Part shown: positions 7,314 to 16,798 of the stretch, piece by piece | Layout of the letters: every line of letters begins with the position of its first letter | Position numbering within the stretch: the first letter of the stretch is position 1 | Assembly (NCBI GenBank): GCA_044508625.1 | Contig: JBIQHJ010000031.1 | Coordinates: 1-42,231 of the forward strand | Length of the DNA stretch: 42,231 bases | Source: Castellaniella sp044508625 | GTDB lineage: Bacteria; Pseudomonadota; Gammaproteobacteria; Burkholderiales; Burkholderiaceae_B | Direction of reading: 5' to 3' | The notes under the pieces: model-generated | The model's input: the letters and a program-made list of their open reading frames with translations, nothing else | What the model was told of the DNA's origin: nothing | The model's database searches: none | Translations under genes and position numbers: made by a program

Positions 7314-8870
7314 TCAGGTCACGGGGCCGGGATTGAACAGCACCAGATCGTTGGCGATGCCCCAGTGCTCGGCCCAGGTGCGGCGGCCGCTGGCCACGTC
7401 CAGGATCAGGCGGAAGACCTCCCAGCCCAGTTCCTCGATCGTCGCCTCGCCGGTGGCGATGCGCCCGGCGTCGACGTCCATCAGGTCATGCCAGCGCCGC
7501 GCCAGCTCCGAGCGCGTCGCGACCTTGATCACCGGCACCTCGGCCAGGCCGTACGGCGTGCCGCGGCCGGTGGTGAAGACATGCACGTTCATGCCGGCGG
7601 CGAGCTGCAGGGTGCCGCAGACGAAGTCCCCCGCCGGCGTCGCCGCGTAGACCAGCCCCTTGCCCTCGACGCGCTCGCCGGGGCCGATCACGCTCTGGAT
7701 CGGGGTGCTGCCCGACTTGACGATGGAACCCATGGCCTTTTCGACGATGTTCGACAGCCCGCCGCGCTTGTTGCCGGGGGTGGTGTTGGCGCTGCGATCG
7801 GCCTGGCCGCCGCGCAGGTAGCGGTCGTACCACTCCATCTCGCGCACCAGCGCCTGCGCCACCTCGGGCGTCGCGGCGCGCGCCGTGAGCTGGCCGATCC
7901 CGTCGCGCACTTCGGTGACCTCCGAGAACATCACCGTCGCGCCCGCGCGCACCAGCAGGTCGGCGGCGGCGCCGAGGGCCGGATTGGCGGTCACGCCCGA
8001 GAACGCGTCGCTGCCGCCGCATTGCATGCCCACGACCAGTTCCGAGGCCGGACAGGTCTCGCGGCGACGCCGGTCCAGCCGCCGCAGGTGCCCGTCCGCC
8101 ATCTCGACGATGGAATCGATCATGGCCTGGAAACCGACGTGCTCCTCGTCCTGCAGGCGCACGAGGTCGGCGCTGCCGGTCTCGTCGCGCCGGAAGCGGT
8201 CGGGCATCAGGCGCTCGGGCTGCAGTTTCTCGCAGCCCAGGCTGACCAGCATCACCTCGCCGCCGAAATTCGGATTGCGCGCGATGTTGCGCAGGGTGCG
8301 CACCGGCACGGAAGCGCCCGGCGCGTCGATGGCCACGCCACAGCCGTAGCCGTGGCGCAGGGCCACCACGCCGTCCACATTGGGATAGCGCGGCAGCAGT
8401 TCCTTGCGGATGCGCTCCAGGGCGTACTCGACGACGCCGGCCACGCATTGCACCGTGGTCGATATGGCGAGGATGTTGCGCGTGCCGACCGAGCCATCGG
8501 GGTTGCGGTAGCCCTCGAAGGTATAGCCTTCCAGCGGGGGTTCCGCCGGGCGCAATGCGGTCCCCACCGGCAGGCCCTCCAGCCCCGGGGCCTCGGGCAT
8601 GCGCATCACGCCCTCGTGCACCCAGCTACCGGCCGGCAGGTCGCGCGCGGCGTGGCCGATGACCACCCCGTAGCGCAGGATGGGCGCGCCCTCGGCGATG
8701 TCGGCCAGCGCCACCTTGTGCCCCTGGGGCACGTGCTCGCGCAGGGCCAGGCCCGACTCGAAGCGGGCGCCGGCGGGCAGGCCGCGCTCGTTGGCCACGA
8801 TGGCGACGTTGTCGTCCTCGTGCATGCGGATGCTGCGCGGAATCTTGATCGAAGGGCTTGCGGCGGGCAC
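7314..8870 (-). CDS. garD: galactarate dehydratase
   Basis: A 518-residue enzyme that dehydrates galactarate (meso-galactarate) to 5-keto-4-deoxy-D-glucarate, the same product as GudD. By eye it is close to E. coli GarD (about 523 residues) over the full length: an N-terminal SAF-type domain (HEDDNVAIVANERGL, HVPQGHKVAL), then LEGYTFEGYRNPDGSVGT near residue 113, YGCGVAI near 175, LGCEKLQPER, the block MQCGGSDAFSG, and C-terminal TTGRGTPYGL and DLMDVDAG. Start is GTG at 8870, supported by GAGGA nine bases upstream and by family length; an ATG at 8825 would cut into the conserved N-terminus. Operators C and D lie in its upstream region. Confidence 0.94.
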   Translation of the reverse strand: MPAASPSIKIPRSIRMHEDDNVAIVANERGLPAGARFESGLALREHVPQGHKVALADIAEGAPILRYGVVIGHAARDLPAGSWVHEGVMRMPEAPGLEGLPVGTALRPAEPPLEGYTFEGYRNPDGSVGTRNILAISTTVQCVAGVVEYALERIRKELLPRYPNVDGVVALRHGYGCGVAIDAPGASVPVRTLRNIARNPNFGGEVMLVSLGCEKLQPERLMPDRFRRDETGSADLVRLQDEEHVGFQAMIDSIVEMADGHLRRLDRRRRETCPASELVVGMQCGGSDAFSGVTANPALGAAADLLVRAGATVMFSEVTEVRDGIGQLTARAATPEVAQALVREMEWYDRYLRGGQADRSANTTPGNKRGGLSNIVEKAMGSIVKSGSTPIQSVIGPGERVEGKGLVYAATPAGDFVCGTLQLAAGMNVHVFTTGRGTPYGLAEVPVIKVATRSELARRWHDLMDVDAGRIATGEATIEELGWEVFRLILDVASGRRTWAEHWGIANDLVLFNPGPVT

Positions 8871-8893
8871 GTCGGCGGTCCTCAGTGTTATAC

Positions 8894-8906
8894 GTCATCA
8901 TATAAA
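8894..8906. promoter_or_regulatory. hexarate operator site C
   Basis: GTCAT-CAT-ATAAA, 24 bases before the garD GTG start. It overlaps a poorer second register (GTTAT-ACG-TCATC, 8887-8899), so binding may extend over 8887-8906. Confidence 0.7.
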
Positions 8907-8965
8907 TAGAGCGGCACTCCGCTCCTGCATTAGAGGCGTAGGGACGGTTCGTCCTCAGCCCGTGA

Positions 8966-8978
8966 GTCATCTTACAAC
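8966..8978. promoter_or_regulatory. hexarate operator site D
   Basis: GTCAT-CTT-ACAAC, 72 bases from site C, on the far upstream side of garD. Confidence 0.65.
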
Positions 8979-9095
8979 TGCCTCGGTTCGGGGGCAATCC
9001 GGATCAGGCGGCGGCAGGCCGGACACTGGTGAATCGAAGCAGGCACTGGCGAATCCGAATACGCCTGCCGCGGGAAAACCCCTAGTGATGCAATT

Positions 9096-9108
9096 GTTGT
9101 ACGACCAC
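9096..9108. promoter_or_regulatory. hexarate operator site E
   Basis: GTTGT-ACG-ACCAC, upstream of the GntR gene and only 18 bases from site F, which suggests autoregulation through a tandem pair. Confidence 0.68.
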
Positions 9109-9113
9109 TTCTT

Positions 9114-9126
9114 GTTGTCATACATC
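9114..9126. promoter_or_regulatory. hexarate operator site F
   Basis: GTTGT-CAT-ACATC, immediately after site E and about 60 bases before the regulator start codon. Confidence 0.65.
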
Positions 9127-9187
9127 TTATTTTGAAAGTGGGGATGCAGTATGATGAACGCATGGTCTCGATCCAGACAGAAAACAC

Positions 9188-9931
9188 ATGACTCCGACCT
9201 CCACCGCCATCCCCGAGCGCCGCTCGCGCAACCTCACCAAGAACGTCGTGGCCGCGCTGTCCGAGCGCATCCGCAACGGCGAATTCCACGTCGGCGAAAA
9301 ACTCCCTACCGAGTCCGAGCTGATGGAGGCGTTCGGCGTCAGCCGCACGGTGATCCGCGAGGCGATTTCGCGGCTGCAGGCGGCCGGCCTGGTCGAGACG
9401 CGGCACGGCATCGGCACCTTCCTGCTCGATCCCCAGAGCGAGCGGCACCTGCGCATCAACGCCGAGGACATCCTCACGATGCTCGACGTCATGGCGATCC
9501 TCGAGCTGCGCATCAGCCTCGAGACCGAGGCCGCCGGCCTCGCCGCCCAGCGGCGCACCGACGCCCACGTGCAGCAGCTACGGGGCATCCTCGACGAGTT
9601 CGCCCAGCACATCCAGAAAAAGACCGGCAACGCCGTCGTGTCCGACGTCGCGTTCCACCTGCTCGTGGCCACGGCCACGGGCAACCGCTATTTCCACGAC
9701 ATCCTCAAGCAGCTCGGCAAGGCCATCATCCCACGCACCCGCATCAACTCGGCCGCCCTGGCCGAGGACGACCGCAGCAGCTACCTGCATCGGGTCCACC
9801 TCGAGCACGAGGACATCTATAGCGCCATCGCCCGCAAGGACCCCGACGCGGCCCGGGCCGCCATGCGCACCCACCTGGCCAACAGCCGCGAGCGGCTGCG
9901 CAGGGCCCAGGAACTCGCCCGTCAGGGATAG
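9188..9931 (+). CDS. GntR-family transcriptional regulator, FadR subfamily (FCD domain), likely hexarate regulator
   Basis: A 247-residue DNA-binding regulator. The N-terminal winged helix-turn-helix covers residues 12-80, with the GntR signature GEKLPTESELMEAFGVSRTVIREAISRL and LVETRHGIGTFL. The rest is an all-helical FCD ligand domain, with likely metal ligands at DVAFH, EHEDIYSAI and MRTHL. FadR-type proteins bind TNGTNNNACNA-like palindromes, the form of the eight sites around these genes. It is divergent from garD and has two sites in its own upstream region, so it probably controls itself, both dehydratase genes, kdgD and the ABC importer. The ligand is probably a hexarate or the shared intermediate; this is inferred from context. 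Confidence 0.9.
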   Translation: MTPTSTAIPERRSRNLTKNVVAALSERIRNGEFHVGEKLPTESELMEAFGVSRTVIREAISRLQAAGLVETRHGIGTFLLDPQSERHLRINAEDILTMLDVMAILELRISLETEAAGLAAQRRTDAHVQQLRGILDEFAQHIQKKTGNAVVSDVAFHLLVATATGNRYFHDILKQLGKAIIPRTRINSAALAEDDRSSYLHRVHLEHEDIYSAIARKDPDAARAAMRTHLANSRERLRRAQELARQG

Positions 9932-10190
9932 GCCCCGGGGATTCCGCCGATCCGCCCCCGGCCGCCGATCCGCCCAGCCGCCGATCCGCCCAGCCGCCCA
10001 GCCGCCGGAACGCCTGGATGCCCGGCCGCCGGGCGCGTGATTCCGGCGCATCCGGGCACCCGCCGCGCCCCGCCCACACGCCGCATGCCACCCCCGCGCC
10101 CACGGGTTTCGTGAAGCACCACGGCCCCGATTCGGCCTCGGCCACCCGGATCGCGCCCGCCATGCGCATTCCCCGCCATCGGCGCCCCGT

Positions 10191-10330
10191 CGGCCGAGGC
10201 CATGCTCCCCACCGGCTGTCCCGCCCCACCGGCCAAGGTCATGCCCCCTACCCGCTGTCCCATCCTCCCGGCCGAGGCCATGCCCCCCTACCCGCTGTCC
10301 CATCCCGCCGGCCGAGGTCATGCCCGCCCC
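10191..10330. repeat. 39-base imperfect tandem repeat, about 3.5 copies
   Basis: Units begin with CGGCC(G/A)AGG at 10191, 10230, 10269 and 10309, so the period is 39, 39, then 40 bases. Each contains CATGC(C/T)CCC and (C/A)CCGCTGTCCC-like blocks. It lies between the regulator gene and kdgD. It looks like a variable-number repeat; no function is visible. Confidence 0.75.
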
Positions 10331-10340
10331 ACACACACAA

Positions 10341-10353
10341 GTCATCATATGAC
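10341..10353. promoter_or_regulatory. hexarate operator site G
   Basis: GTCAT-CAT-ATGAC, with perfect 5-base arms, about 200 bases upstream of the kdgD start. Confidence 0.75.
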
Positions 10354-10475
10354 TAATCATTGATTTGGCTGGAAAACGGCATCCGCCACGACGGACGCGC
10401 CATCAGGCACGTGATACAAGGGAAAAGAATGGAAATCTTCTGAGGGCGGGAGATGCTTGTGGTTTCCCATCACCT

Positions 10476-10488
10476 GTTATACGATAAC
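10476..10488. promoter_or_regulatory. hexarate operator site H
   Basis: GTTAT-ACG-ATAAC, with perfect 5-base arms, about 68 bases before the kdgD start and 135 bases from site G. Confidence 0.78.
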
Positions 10489-10556
10489 ATATAACTTTGA
10501 TTTCAGACCCTGGATGCCCGCCCCTGCGGCCATCGATTCCCCCAAAGGAAAGCCCG

Positions 10557-11468
10557 ATGATCACGATCACGCCACAAGAACTCAAGGAAGTCCTCTCGGA
10601 CGGACTGATGTCCTTTCCCATCACCGATTTCCACGAGGACGGCGGCTTCGATGCCGACGGCTACCGGGCCCGCCTGGAATGGCTGGTCCCCTACGGCGCC
10701 CGCGCGCTGTTCGCGGCCGGCGGCACCGGGGAATATTTCTCGCTGACGCCCGAGGACTACACCGAGGTGGTGCGCACGGCCGTCGACACCTGCAAGAACC
10801 ACACGCCCATCCTGGCCGGCGCGGGCGGTCCGACGCGGGTGGCCATCGGCTATGCGCGCGAGGCCCAGCGCCTGGGCGCGGCCGGCATCCTGTTGATGCC
10901 CCACTACATGACCGAGGCCCCGCAGGAAGGCATCGCCGAGCACATCCGCCAGATCTGCCGTTCGGTCGACATCGGCGTCATCGTGTACAACCGCGGCCAA
11001 TGCAAGCTGCAAGCCGACCGGCTGGCCCGCCTGGCGGACGAATGCCCGAACCTGATCGGCTTCAAGGACGGCGTGGGCGACATCGAGAACATGGTGCGCG
11101 TGCGCCGCACGCTGGGCGACCGGCTGGCCTACCTGGGCGGCCTGCCCACGGCCGAGGTCTATGCGGCGGCCTACCGCGCGCTGGGCGTCCCGGTGTATTC
11201 CTCGGCGGTGTTCAATTTCATTCCCGAGACCGCCATGGCGTTCTACAAGGCCATCAGGGCGGGCGACCACGCCACGACCAATGCGCTGCTGGACAAGTTC
11301 TTCCTGCCCTTCCTCGAGATCCGCAACCGCAAGGCCGGCTATGCCGTCAGCATCGTCAAGGCCGGCGCGCGCATCGTCGGCCACTCGGGCGGCCCGGTGC
11401 GCGCCCCGCTGCAGGACATGGACGAGTCCGAGACCGAGGCGCTGCGCGCACTCATAGAAGCCCTATAA
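10557..11468 (+). CDS. kdgD: 5-dehydro-4-deoxyglucarate dehydratase (decarboxylating)
   Basis: A 303-residue member of the DHDPS/NAL aldolase family. It converts 5-keto-4-deoxyglucarate, the common product of GudD and GarD, to 2,5-dioxopentanoate with loss of water and CO2. Visible features are the GGTGEYFSLTP loop (residues 55-64), Y144 in VIVYNRG and the Schiff-base lysine K170 in GFKDGVGD, with GLPTAE and YSSAVFNFIP further on, typical of KdgD. The ATG at 10557 is chosen because AAAGGAAA lies just before it and the family starts there (ITPQELKEVL). The frame stays open upstream to 10497 through operator-adjacent DNA. The 2,5-dioxopentanoate dehydrogenase that completes the pathway is not in the window. 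Confidence 0.93.
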   Translation: MITITPQELKEVLSDGLMSFPITDFHEDGGFDADGYRARLEWLVPYGARALFAAGGTGEYFSLTPEDYTEVVRTAVDTCKNHTPILAGAGGPTRVAIGYAREAQRLGAAGILLMPHYMTEAPQEGIAEHIRQICRSVDIGVIVYNRGQCKLQADRLARLADECPNLIGFKDGVGDIENMVRVRRTLGDRLAYLGGLPTAEVYAAAYRALGVPVYSSAVFNFIPETAMAFYKAIRAGDHATTNALLDKFFLPFLEIRNRKAGYAVSIVKAGARIVGHSGGPVRAPLQDMDESETEALRALIEAL

Positions 11469-11619
11469 GACGATCCGGCCGATAGCCCGGCCCGGGCGCC
11501 CCGGGGCCCCGTCCCGCCGTGCTCCCGCCCCGCTGGACCTCGCCCCGCCGAATCTCGCCCTGTCGCGGCCCACGCCCGGCTGGACCGTTCCAGCCATCCA
11601 GCCTGAAAGGCCAGCCGCC

Positions 11620-12471
11620 TCAGGGCAGCTCGAGCTCGGCCACGAGGGGCGCGTGGTCGGAGAGCTGCTTCCAGGGCGCGCCGTACAGGACACGGGCGCG
11701 CCGCACGGCAAATCCCCGCTGGTAGATCCGGTCCAGGCGCAGCCAGGGAAAGGCCGACGGAAAGGTGCGCGGCGGCGGCGTCAGGCGTGCGCTGCCGTTG
11801 TAGCCGAGTTCGGGCGGACGCACGATGCCGCGCCCCGCGGTCCAGGGCATGTGCTCGCGCAGACGCGCGACGGTGCGCCGCAGGCGATGGATCTCGGCGT
11901 CCGCCTGCGGCGCCACCGCGAACACCTCGTAAAGGCCGAGCTGCTCGACGAACAGCGGCGCCAGGCGATTGCCCCAATCATTGAAGTCCCCGGCGATCAG
12001 CAGGGGCTCGTCGTCGGGCACTAGGCGGCTGATGCGCTCGACGAGCGCCTGCACCTGGCGCGTGCGTCCCTTGGCCAGCAGGCCCAGGTGGACGACGATG
12101 CAATGCACCGGCTGGCCCTCGACCTCGACCACGCCGTGCAGCAGCCCGCGCTGCTCCAGCCGGTGGTCGGAAATGTCCTGGTTCTCGTATTGGAGGATGG
12201 GATAGCGCGACAGCAGCGCATTGCCGTGGTCGGTCGCGGCGCGCACCGCGTTGCAGCCATAGGCGGCCTCCATGCGCAGGACGGCCGCCAGGGACTCGTG
12301 CTGCGCATCGAGGCTGCCGCGCACCTGGTTGCGGCCCTGGACCTCCTGCAGGAACAGCAGGTCGGGACGCAGTCCGTAGAGGCCGAGGCGCAGGTCGGAC
12401 AGCGATTCCCGGCCGCCCATCGCCGAGCGGCCCTTGTGGATGTTGTAGCTGACGACCCGGATGATGGACAT
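11620..12471 (-). CDS. endonuclease/exonuclease/phosphatase family protein
   Basis: A 283-residue Mg-dependent phosphoesterase of the DNase I-like (EEP) fold. Motifs in order are VVSYNIHKG (residues 6-14), LFLQEVQG with the metal-binding Glu, HCIVVHLGL, IAGDFNDW and C-terminal SDHAPLVAEL. The substrate may be nucleic acid or a phospholipid/inositol phosphate; the family does not decide this. ATG 12471 is chosen because the conserved protein begins MSIIRVVSYN; the upstream open frame runs back into aspS. The gene starts 13 bases after the aspS stop, so co-transcription with aspS is likely. In related genomes such EEP genes sit near aspS and a cardiolipin-synthase-like gene (from memory). Confidence 0.85.
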   Translation of the reverse strand: MSIIRVVSYNIHKGRSAMGGRESLSDLRLGLYGLRPDLLFLQEVQGRNQVRGSLDAQHESLAAVLRMEAAYGCNAVRAATDHGNALLSRYPILQYENQDISDHRLEQRGLLHGVVEVEGQPVHCIVVHLGLLAKGRTRQVQALVERISRLVPDDEPLLIAGDFNDWGNRLAPLFVEQLGLYEVFAVAPQADAEIHRLRRTVARLREHMPWTAGRGIVRPPELGYNGSARLTPPPRTFPSAFPWLRLDRIYQRGFAVRRARVLYGAPWKQLSDHAPLVAELELP

Positions 12472-12484
12472 GCAGGGCCCCGCC

Positions 12485-14275
<1,791 letters not shown>

Positions 14276-14310
14276 CAAGGATGACTCCGTAGATTTTGAA
14301 GGATCGATGG

Positions 14311-14979
14311 TCAGGGCCGCGGCTCCGGCGGCGCGTCCGGATCGGCGGCCGGTTCGACGGCCGGCAGGGCCATCTGTACCGGCGGGGAGGGGTAGGCCGG
14401 CGCCACCACGCCCATCGAGATGATGTGCTTGAGCGCGGCCTCGACCGGCATCTCGAGCACGCGCACGTCGGCGCGCGGCAGCATCAGGAAGAAGCCCGAG
14501 GTCGGGTTCGGCGTCGTCGGCACGTAGATGCTGACGTGGTCGTCCCCCAGGATCGCCTCCACCTCGTCGCAGGGCACGCCGGTGAGGAAGCCGATGGTCC
14601 ACAGGCCCTTGCGCGGATATTCCACCAGCACCGCCTCGCGGAACGCCTGGCCGTTGGGCGCGAACATCGTGTCGCTGACCTGCTTGACGGCATTATAGAT
14701 GGAGCGCACCAGGGGAATCCTGCCCAGCAGGCGCTCCCAGCGGTCCAGCAGGGCGCGGCCGATGAAATTGGCGCAGAGCACCCCGGTCAGCAGGATCACC
14801 GCCAGCACCAGGCCGAACTGGAAGCCGGGGATGTGCATGCCGAACAGGGCCTGCGAGGACAGGAACGCCGGCACCAGGCCCTCGAAGGTCTCGACCAGCA
14901 TGGCCAGCACCCAGAACGTGGCGATCAGGGGAATCCAGATCAGCAGGCCGGTGACGAAATAACGCTTGAAGAAACGCAT
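14311..14979 (-). CDS. DUF502 family integral membrane protein
   Basis: A 222-residue inner-membrane protein. Two hydrophobic segments are clear: FVTGLLIWIPLIATFWVLAML (about 8-28) and FGLVLAVILLTGVLCANFIG (about 55-74). The soluble part holds the family-typical RIPLVRSIYNAVKQVSD, then FLTGVP and YVPTTPNPTSGFFLMLPR. The C-terminus is a Pro/Ala-rich tail. Function is unknown. It lies between the FmdB-type gene and aspS, 35 bases upstream of the aspS start, all on one strand, a common betaproteobacterial arrangement (from memory). Confidence 0.88.
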   Translation of the reverse strand: MRFFKRYFVTGLLIWIPLIATFWVLAMLVETFEGLVPAFLSSQALFGMHIPGFQFGLVLAVILLTGVLCANFIGRALLDRWERLLGRIPLVRSIYNAVKQVSDTMFAPNGQAFREAVLVEYPRKGLWTIGFLTGVPCDEVEAILGDDHVSIYVPTTPNPTSGFFLMLPRADVRVLEMPVEAALKHIISMGVVAPAYPSPPVQMALPAVEPAADPDAPPEPRP

Positions 14980-15000
14980 GGGCGCGGGGCCGGGAGGTGT

Positions 15001-15306
15001 TCAGCCGGGCGAGGCGGGCGTGGCGGCGGCCGGCGTGGCAGGGGACGCCGGCGCGCCGCCGGTCGAGGACTTGGACTCGGCAGCGGCAGCGCCCTCGGCG
15101 CCCGAAGCCCCCGAGGGCTTGGAGCCGCCGCGGAAATCGGTCGCATACCAGCCCGTGCCCTTGAGGCGGAACCCGGCGGCGGTCACCTGCTTTTCATAGG
15201 TGGCGCGGCCGCATTCCGGACAGGTCGTCAACAGCGGGTCGGAGATCTTTTGCAGCACGTCCTGCGCATGACCGCAGGCGCTGCAACGATAGGCATAAAT
15301 AGGCAC
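15001..15306 (-). CDS. FmdB-type zinc-ribbon protein
   Basis: A 101-residue small protein. The N-terminal zinc ribbon has paired cysteines C8/C11 (YRCSACGH) and C29/C32 (CPECG), followed by KQVTAAGFRLKGTGWYATDF, the standard FmdB/CxxC-ribbon ending. The C-terminal 40 residues are a low-complexity Ala/Pro/Ser tail. The start is GTG at 15306 (VPIYAYRC), with GGGAA upstream; no ATG gives the conserved PIYAYRC start. It is probably co-transcribed with the DUF502 gene 21 bases downstream. The family is described as a putative regulatory protein; its real role is not settled. Confidence 0.85.
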   Translation of the reverse strand: MPIYAYRCSACGHAQDVLQKISDPLLTTCPECGRATYEKQVTAAGFRLKGTGWYATDFRGGSKPSGASGAEGAAAAESKSSTGGAPASPATPAAATPASPG

Positions 15307-15381
15307 GACAAATTCCCGTAGGCATGTTCCCCACGGGATTTTAGCCCCTTTTTGGCGCCGGGCCGCCCCAAGGCAAAAAGC

Positions 15382-15425
15382 GGCCCCCGTGGTGGGCGGC
15401 AAGCCGCAGGCGCGGCGTGGGGGCC
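15382..15425 (-). terminator. possible rho-independent terminator downstream of the antiporter gene
   Basis: Inverted repeat GGCCCCC (15382-15388) / GGGGGCC (15419-15425) encloses a GC-rich loop that can fold further. On the minus strand it is followed by GCTTTTT, and on the plus strand by TTTT, so it could work both ways. The loop is long (30 bases). Confidence 0.45.
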
Positions 15426-15444
15426 TTTTGGCGCCTTGGATCCT

Positions 15445-15474
15445 CCCCGGCGCGCGGCGTGCCGCGCGCCGGGG
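15445..15474. repeat. perfect 14-base inverted repeat with 2-base spacer
   Basis: Arms CCCCGGCGCGCGGC and GCCGCGCGCCGGGG, just after the stop of the antiporter gene. It should form a very stable hairpin in RNA of either strand. There is no U-run next to it, so it may act as a 3'-end stabiliser or together with the terminator beyond it. Confidence 0.7.
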
Positions 15475-15481
15475 GAACGGC

Positions 15482-16765
15482 TCAACTGAAGGAATTGGGC
15501 AGCAGGAACATGCACGCCGCGACCAGGGTGGGGATGCTGGCGGCGCCGAGCAGCCGCAGCGGCGAGATCGACCCGTCCGAGAAGCAGCCCTTGAGGATGG
15601 AGAAACCCGCCGGATTGGGCGCGTTGGCGATGACCGTCAGGCCGCCGCCGGTCACCGAGCCGGCGACCAGCATGTAGCGCCAGAGATCGCCCGTGCCCTC
15701 GACCAGAGACCCCAGGTAGGTCAGCGCGGCGTTGTCCGTGATCGCCGTCAGCGCGGTGGCGCCCACGTACAGCACGTAGGGCGACAGGTCGGCCAGCAAG
15801 TCCTGCAGCCACCATTGCTGCAGGCCGCCCAGCACCACCAGGCCCGCCAGGAAGAACCCCACCATGAAGCCCTCGCGGATCAGCAGGGGCGACTGGTGGC
15901 GCTTGTAGGCGTGCGCGAAGCCGATGAACAGCACCAGCAGCGCGAGGAAGATCTTGATGTGGTGGGCCGAGAGCACGATCGCCAGCATGAAGAGCACGTG
16001 CACGGCCATGATCAGGGGAGGCACGGGCGGGCGGGGCTGCTCGGGCTCGCCGTCGGGCCGGCCGCCGATGCTGCCGTCCAGCAGGAAGGGACGGCAGACC
16101 CAGGTCAGGACCAGGCTGTTGATGAGGACCGCCAGCACGGCGCGCCAGCCGAAATGGGTCGCCATGAAGGCGGTGTCCCAGCCGAAGGTGTGCGCCACCA
16201 TCAGCACGGGAGGCGCCGCGTAGGCGGTCAGCACGCCGCCGATCGAGACGTTGACGAACAGGACGCCGACGGTGAGGTACTTGAATCCGTCCTGCCCGGG
16301 GCGCCGGAAATAGGCATGGCGCAACAGCAGCGCGGCCAGGGTCATGGCGGCCGGCTCGGTGATGAACGAGCCCGACAGCGGCACCAGGAACATGATGACG
16401 AAGAACTGCGACAGCTCGTAGCGCACCGGCAGCATGCGCGAGAGGCCGTGGACGCACAGGTTGACGAGCTCGATGATCGGCCGGCTCGCGGCCACGACCA
16501 TGATGACGAACACGAAGGCCGGCTCGGTGAAATTGCGGGTATCGAGGTATTCGACCGCTTCCTGGATGCTCACGGTCATGGCCATCCAGACGAACAGCGC
16601 GCACGCCCAGACCCCGAACACCGCCTCGACCTCGGACAGCAGGTGCCAGAGTCCCGCATTCGGTCCGCCGCGATTGGCGAGCCGCGCGAACACCGGCACG
16701 GAGAACGTGTGAATGACGGCGAGAGTGAACAAGACGGTCGCCACGACCTCGACATGAGTGGTCAT
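15482..16765 (-). CDS. putative Na+/H+ antiporter family membrane protein (DUF1504-type)
   Basis: A 427-residue polytopic inner-membrane protein with about 10-12 hydrophobic stretches spread over the whole length. Recognisable parts are PLSGSFITEPAAMTLAALLL (about 129-148), SIGGVLTAYAAPPVLMVAHTFGWD (about 175-200) and, near the end, ATALTAITDNAALTYLGSLV and NAPNPAGFSILKG. The repeated acidic and Asn/Pro-broken helices resemble NhaD/arsenite-type ion transporters; I recall the family as the putative Na+/H+ antiporter family Pfam DUF1504. The start ATG at 16765 has GAGG upstream. The GMC oxidoreductase gene is 33 bases upstream on the same strand. Ion specificity is unknown. Confidence 0.75.
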   Translation of the reverse strand: MTTHVEVVATVLFTLAVIHTFSVPVFARLANRGGPNAGLWHLLSEVEAVFGVWACALFVWMAMTVSIQEAVEYLDTRNFTEPAFVFVIMVVAASRPIIELVNLCVHGLSRMLPVRYELSQFFVIMFLVPLSGSFITEPAAMTLAALLLRHAYFRRPGQDGFKYLTVGVLFVNVSIGGVLTAYAAPPVLMVAHTFGWDTAFMATHFGWRAVLAVLINSLVLTWVCRPFLLDGSIGGRPDGEPEQPRPPVPPLIMAVHVLFMLAIVLSAHHIKIFLALLVLFIGFAHAYKRHQSPLLIREGFMVGFFLAGLVVLGGLQQWWLQDLLADLSPYVLYVGATALTAITDNAALTYLGSLVEGTGDLWRYMLVAGSVTGGGLTVIANAPNPAGFSILKGCFSDGSISPLRLLGAASIPTLVAACMFLLPNSFS

Positions 16766-16798
16766 CGAAAAACCTCGAGAATGGGCCTGGTGGACGAA

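Larger units (their letters stand above)
8871..9187. other. divergent control region between garD and the GntR regulator
   Basis: A 317-base gene-free region with four operator copies (C and D on the garD side, E and F on the regulator side). It also holds a short GC-rich inverted repeat (GAGCGG-CACT-CCGCTC, 8909-8924) and an imperfect 20-base direct repeat near 9023 and 9043 (ACTGGTGAATC / ACTGGCGAATC). No convincing -35/-10 pair was recognised by eye for the regulator. Confidence 0.65.
9932..10556. other. gene-free region with C-rich repeats and the kdgD control region
   Basis: 625 bases without a supported gene. 9945-10015 is a run of short CCGCCGATC/CAGCCG repeats. 10191-10330 is a 39-base tandem repeat (separate entry). 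10331-10556 becomes AT-richer and holds operators G and H and the kdgD leader. Open frames on the minus strand here are of low complexity (Gly/Arg) and are not considered genes. Confidence 0.6.

Noticed and set aside
10191..10330. CRISPR array
   Set aside because: The 39-base units are contiguous imperfect tandem repeats without unique spacers, and no cas genes are near.
9578..10360. Minus-strand Gly/Arg-rich frame over the 39-base repeat
   Set aside because: The repeat period is a multiple of 3, which keeps frames open by chance; it is antisense to the regulator gene at one end and has no family features.
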